Positions 5,763-7,728 of a stretch of 7,728 nucleotides of DNA are shown piece after piece. How positions within the stretch are numbered: position 1 is the stretch's first letter; each line of letters opens with the position of its first letter. Source of the DNA: Clostridiales bacterium (GTDB lineage Bacteria > Bacillota > Clostridia > Oscillospirales > QAMX01); the NCBI GenBank assembly GCA_016285815.1, contig JAEERN010000121.1, positions 1 to 7,728 on the forward strand, read 5' to 3'. The notes under the pieces were generated by a model. It searched no databases and was not told the origin of the DNA. It saw nothing but the letters and a program-made list of their open reading frames with translations. A program made the position numbers and the translations under genes.

Positions 5763-6890
5763 GTGACCATCGAACAGCTTCTCGCGGCGCGGGGGTATCC
5801 GCCGATCCTGCGGACGGAGGACGGCGCGCCCGTCACCCGCGGAACGTGGTCCGCGCGCCGCGCCGAGCTGCGGCGCCTGCTGGAGCGATACTCCTACGGT
5901 TCGACGCCGGACGGGCCTGTCCGGGTCTCCGGCCGGACCCTCGGTGAGGCCGCCGTCTGCGGCGGCCTCGCGGTTCTGCGGCGGACGGAGCTCACGCTGG
6001 AAACGGAAAAGGGCGCGGTCTCTTTTCCCATCGAGATCTATTCGCCCCGGGCCGTCCAGCGGCCGCCGGTCCTTCTGCATCTCGCCTTTCGCCCCGTCCC
6101 CGACCGCTATATCCCGCTGGAGGCCATTCTGCGGGCGGGGTATGCGCTGGTCGTCGCCGTCTACACGGACATGATGAACGACGGACACACCGGCGACTTT
6201 TCGAACGGCATCGCCTCGCTGTTCGGCGTCGGCGTCCCGCGGCATCCCGACGAATGGGGCAAGATCGGGATGTGGGCGTACGGGGCCAGCCGCGTCCTCG
6301 ACTATCTCTTCTCGGATTGTCCCGGGCTGGACGCCGCCCGGACCGCCGTCGTCGGACACTCGCGGCTCGGCAAGACAGCGCTCTGGTGCGCCGCGCTGGA
6401 CGAGCGCTTTGCGGCAGCCGTCTCCAACGACTCGGGCTACGGCGGGGCCGCCTCGTCCCGCCGCGGGACGGGCGAACGGGTCGAGGACTTCATCCGCTGC
6501 GGCAGCTGGGACTGGTTCTGCGAGCGGTTCAAGGATTTCGGCGGCGCGGCGGAGGATCGCAAGCCCTATGACCAGAGCTTTCTGCTTGCCATGATCGCGC
6601 CGCGACCTCTGTTCGTCAGTTCCGCCTCGGAGGACGCGGCCGCCGACCCTCTGGCCGAATTTCTGACGACCGTGCACGCCTCCGCCGCGTGGGAGCTTCT
6701 CGGCCGCCCCGGTCTGATCCTGCCGGACGGGCGCGGGGGCGAGCCGCCCCGGCCGGGCGACGAACTGATCGCCGGGAACGTCGGCTATCACCTGCGCGCC
6801 GGCCGCCACGCTCTCATGCCGGAGGATTGGGCGGCCTGTCTCCGCTTTCTCGACCTCCGCTTCGGCCGAAGATCATGCCCGGCTCCGTGA
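5763..6890 (+). CDS. CE15-like alpha/beta hydrolase (glucuronoyl esterase/acetylxylan-esterase type)
   Basis: The protein has 375 residues and no signal peptide. Its nucleophile elbow GHSRLGKTALW places Ser200 with the family arginine (Arg201) and is followed by SNDSGYGGAASSRR (221-234). Upstream is YTDMMNDG (134-141) and RHPDEWGKIGMWAYGASRVLDYL (160-182). Downstream, SSASEDAAADPLAEF offers Glu290 as the likely acid, and GYHLRAGRHALMPEDW offers His349. This order and the GxSRxGK elbow match carbohydrate esterase family 15, which cuts esters between 4-O-methylglucuronic acid on xylan and lignin alcohols. Many CE15 enzymes are secreted; lack of a signal here points to intracellular work on imported oligosaccharides or to another ester substrate. 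The GTG start has AGGGAGG seven bases upstream. It is transcribed divergently from the GH31 operon. No clear terminator follows, so read-through toward the next gene is possible. Confidence 0.85.
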   Translation: MTIEQLLAARGYPPILRTEDGAPVTRGTWSARRAELRRLLERYSYGSTPDGPVRVSGRTLGEAAVCGGLAVLRRTELTLETEKGAVSFPIEIYSPRAVQRPPVLLHLAFRPVPDRYIPLEAILRAGYALVVAVYTDMMNDGHTGDFSNGIASLFGVGVPRHPDEWGKIGMWAYGASRVLDYLFSDCPGLDAARTAVVGHSRLGKTALWCAALDERFAAAVSNDSGYGGAASSRRGTGERVEDFIRCGSWDWFCERFKDFGGAAEDRKPYDQSFLLAMIAPRPLFVSSASEDAAADPLAEFLTTVHASAAWELLGRPGLILPDGRGGEPPRPGDELIAGNVGYHLRAGRHALMPEDWAACLRFLDLRFGRRSCPAP

Positions 6891-6906
6891 CGCGCTCCGG
6901 TCCGAT

Positions 6907-6935
6907 TTGACTTGCCGCCCGTTTTGTGCTATACT
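6907..6935 (+). promoter_or_regulatory. Promoter of the lipoprotein gene
   Basis: TTGACT (6907-6912) and TATACT (6930-6935) are 17 bases apart, with TGC directly before the -10 (extended -10). The site begins 16 bases after the stop of the preceding gene. Transcription should start near 6942, giving a leader of roughly 110 bases. Confidence 0.82.
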
Positions 6936-6948
6936 GTTCTCGGAAGGG

Positions 6949-7027
6949 ACAGTTTCCCGCCAAAATCGAACTGTAATCGGATTTTTATGGCGCGCGATCC
7001 GGCCGGCGTCCCCGACCGCCCGCGCGC
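6949..7027 (+). promoter_or_regulatory. Structured leader of the lipoprotein mRNA
   Basis: The leader holds two overlapping small inverted repeats, ACAGTT (6949-6954)/AACTGT (6969-6974) and AAAATC (6962-6967)/GATTTT (6980-6985), which could not fully form together. A GC stem GCGCGCG (6990-6996)/CGCGCGC (7021-7027) with a 24-base loop comes next. The last stem ends 8 bases before the AAAAGGAGGG ribosome site. I recognise no known riboswitch; this may simply be a folded 5' leader. Confidence 0.3.
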
Positions 7028-7050
7028 ATTCCCAAAAGGAGGGACCGAAG

Positions 7051-7728
7051 ATGAAACGATGGATCTGCTTTCTGCTTCTTTTGACGATGGCCGCCGCCGC
7101 GCTGGCTGGCTGCGGCGGGGACCCCGGCGAACAGACCACGGCCGCTTCCGAAGACGGACAGACCACGGCCGCTTCCGAAGACGGACAGACCACGGCCGCC
7201 CCGGAAGGCGGACAGACCTCATCCGACGGCGTCCAGACCGATCCGGCGCCGGACGAAACGCTCGACATGGAGGCGCTGCTCACCCGGCTCGCCGAGGAAC
7301 ACCCCGGCGCCTCGGCGGACGAGCTCTGCGGCCTGCTGCTCGAAAACCCCTTCTTCCGGCTTTTCAACAAGACGGATACGGAATACTACTATCCGGGCCT
7401 GTCCTATGACTTCGTCCCCCAGGGCGTGAAGGCCAGCGCCTGCATCACGGACTATATCTCGGGCTCCCACGCGCTGGTCCTCGTGTTCGAACCCGCCGAG
7501 GGAACGGACGCCGGGGCGCTGGCCGCCTCCGTGGCGGCCGCGGTGGACCCCTACTGGGCCGAGGGCGACGAGGCGCTCGACCATCAGCTTTCTCTCGTCC
7601 GGGGCGGAAAAGTCTTCTTCGCCCTTTACAACGACGGCATGAAGCCCCTGACCGGCGCGATCGCCGGGCGGGCCCGGGACTTCGTCGGGATGTTCCACGA
7701 CTGTCTGAAGGACGATCCCGCCGCCGCG
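7051..7728 (+). CDS. Lipoprotein of unknown function with repeat linker, 3' partial
   Basis: The gene is open for 226 codons to the window edge. It starts at ATG 7051, with AAAGGAGGG seven bases upstream. The N-terminus MKRWICFLLLLTMAAAALAGC is a lipoprotein signal peptide with lipobox LAGC and lipidated Cys21, so the mature protein should be anchored on the outer face of the cytoplasmic membrane. Residues about 27-62 form a Thr/Ala/Ser/Gly-rich linker built from QTTAASEDG repeats, then a folded acidic domain begins (LDMEALLTRLAEEHPG; FFRLFNKTDTEYYYPGLSYDF). The later segment ALVLVFEPAEGTDAGALAASVAAAVDPYW has the feel of small Clostridial lipoproteins of the DUF4358 kind, but I cannot confirm that. 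Function is unknown. A role in envelope sensing or metabolite binding is possible; the neighbours do not fix it. Confidence 0.88.
   Translation, partial: MKRWICFLLLLTMAAAALAGCGGDPGEQTTAASEDGQTTAASEDGQTTAAPEGGQTSSDGVQTDPAPDETLDMEALLTRLAEEHPGASADELCGLLLENPFFRLFNKTDTEYYYPGLSYDFVPQGVKASACITDYISGSHALVLVFEPAEGTDAGALAASVAAAVDPYWAEGDEALDHQLSLVRGGKVFFALYNDGMKPLTGAIAGRARDFVGMFHDCLKDDPAAA
7132..7233 (+). repeat. 27-nt in-frame tandem repeat encoding QTTAASEDG
   Basis: The units are 7132-7158 and 7159-7185 (identical), then 7186-7212 (diverged to QTTAAPEGG), then a decayed fourth unit starting at 7213 (QTSSDGV). The first two copies are identical at the DNA level, indicating a recent duplication. The repeat forms the flexible linker between the lipidated cysteine and the folded domain. 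Confidence 0.95.

Noticed and set aside
5544..6809. Upstream extension of the hydrolase frame on the minus strand
   Set aside because: It crosses the promoter region and runs antisense to the CE15-like gene; the GTG at 5543 has a good ribosome site and begins right before the conserved fold.
6987..7409. Open frame starting at an ATG in the lipoprotein leader
   Set aside because: No ribosome site, Arg-rich product, and it overlaps the lipoprotein gene, which has a clear signal peptide and strong ribosome site.

Overview
The window is GC-rich DNA, densely coded. It has AGGAGG-type ribosome sites, GTG and TTG starts, near-consensus TTGACA/TATAAT promoters with 17-bp spacers, a Gram-positive-style lipobox protein and overlapping ATGA gene junctions. 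Together these suggest a high-GC, low-redundancy member of the Firmicutes/Clostridia, plausibly a fibre-using gut anaerobe of the Oscillospiraceae type. The taxonomy is inference only; there is no rRNA or marker gene here.

Layout. At the left edge (1-565, minus) is the 5' part of a multi-spanning membrane protein of the YbhN/UPF0104 (lysylphosphatidylglycerol-synthase transmembrane-like) family; its 3' end lies outside the window. A gene-free gap (566-792) holds two strong hairpins. One is a clear terminator for the operon to its right. From 5543 down to 793 runs a tightly packed four-gene minus-strand operon: alpha/beta hydrolase, dCTP deaminase (dcd), a two-TM/RCK-like/RyR-like membrane protein, then a GH31 glycosidase. 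Successive genes overlap by 4, 4 and 11 bases, so they are almost certainly co-transcribed and translationally coupled. A near-perfect extended promoter sits in front (5602-5630, minus).

A divergent plus-strand unit starts from its own consensus promoter (5686-5714) and encodes a cytoplasmic CE15-like (glucuronoyl-esterase-type) hydrolase (5763-6890). A third promoter (6907-6935) drives a lipoprotein with a 27-nt tandem repeat linker (7051 to the window end, 3' partial).

Functionally, the GH31 enzyme and the divergent CE15-like esterase fit together as intracellular trimming of xylan- or xyloglucan-derived oligosaccharides. The dcd gene and its overlapping channel-like neighbour form the least expected pair. 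The membrane protein looks like a 2TM pore module without a recognisable K+ filter, followed by two Rossmann/RCK-like lobes and a C-terminal ryanodine-receptor (RyR)-like domain. It is the best candidate here for poorly described biology. No tRNA, rRNA, CRISPR array, transposase or phage gene was seen.
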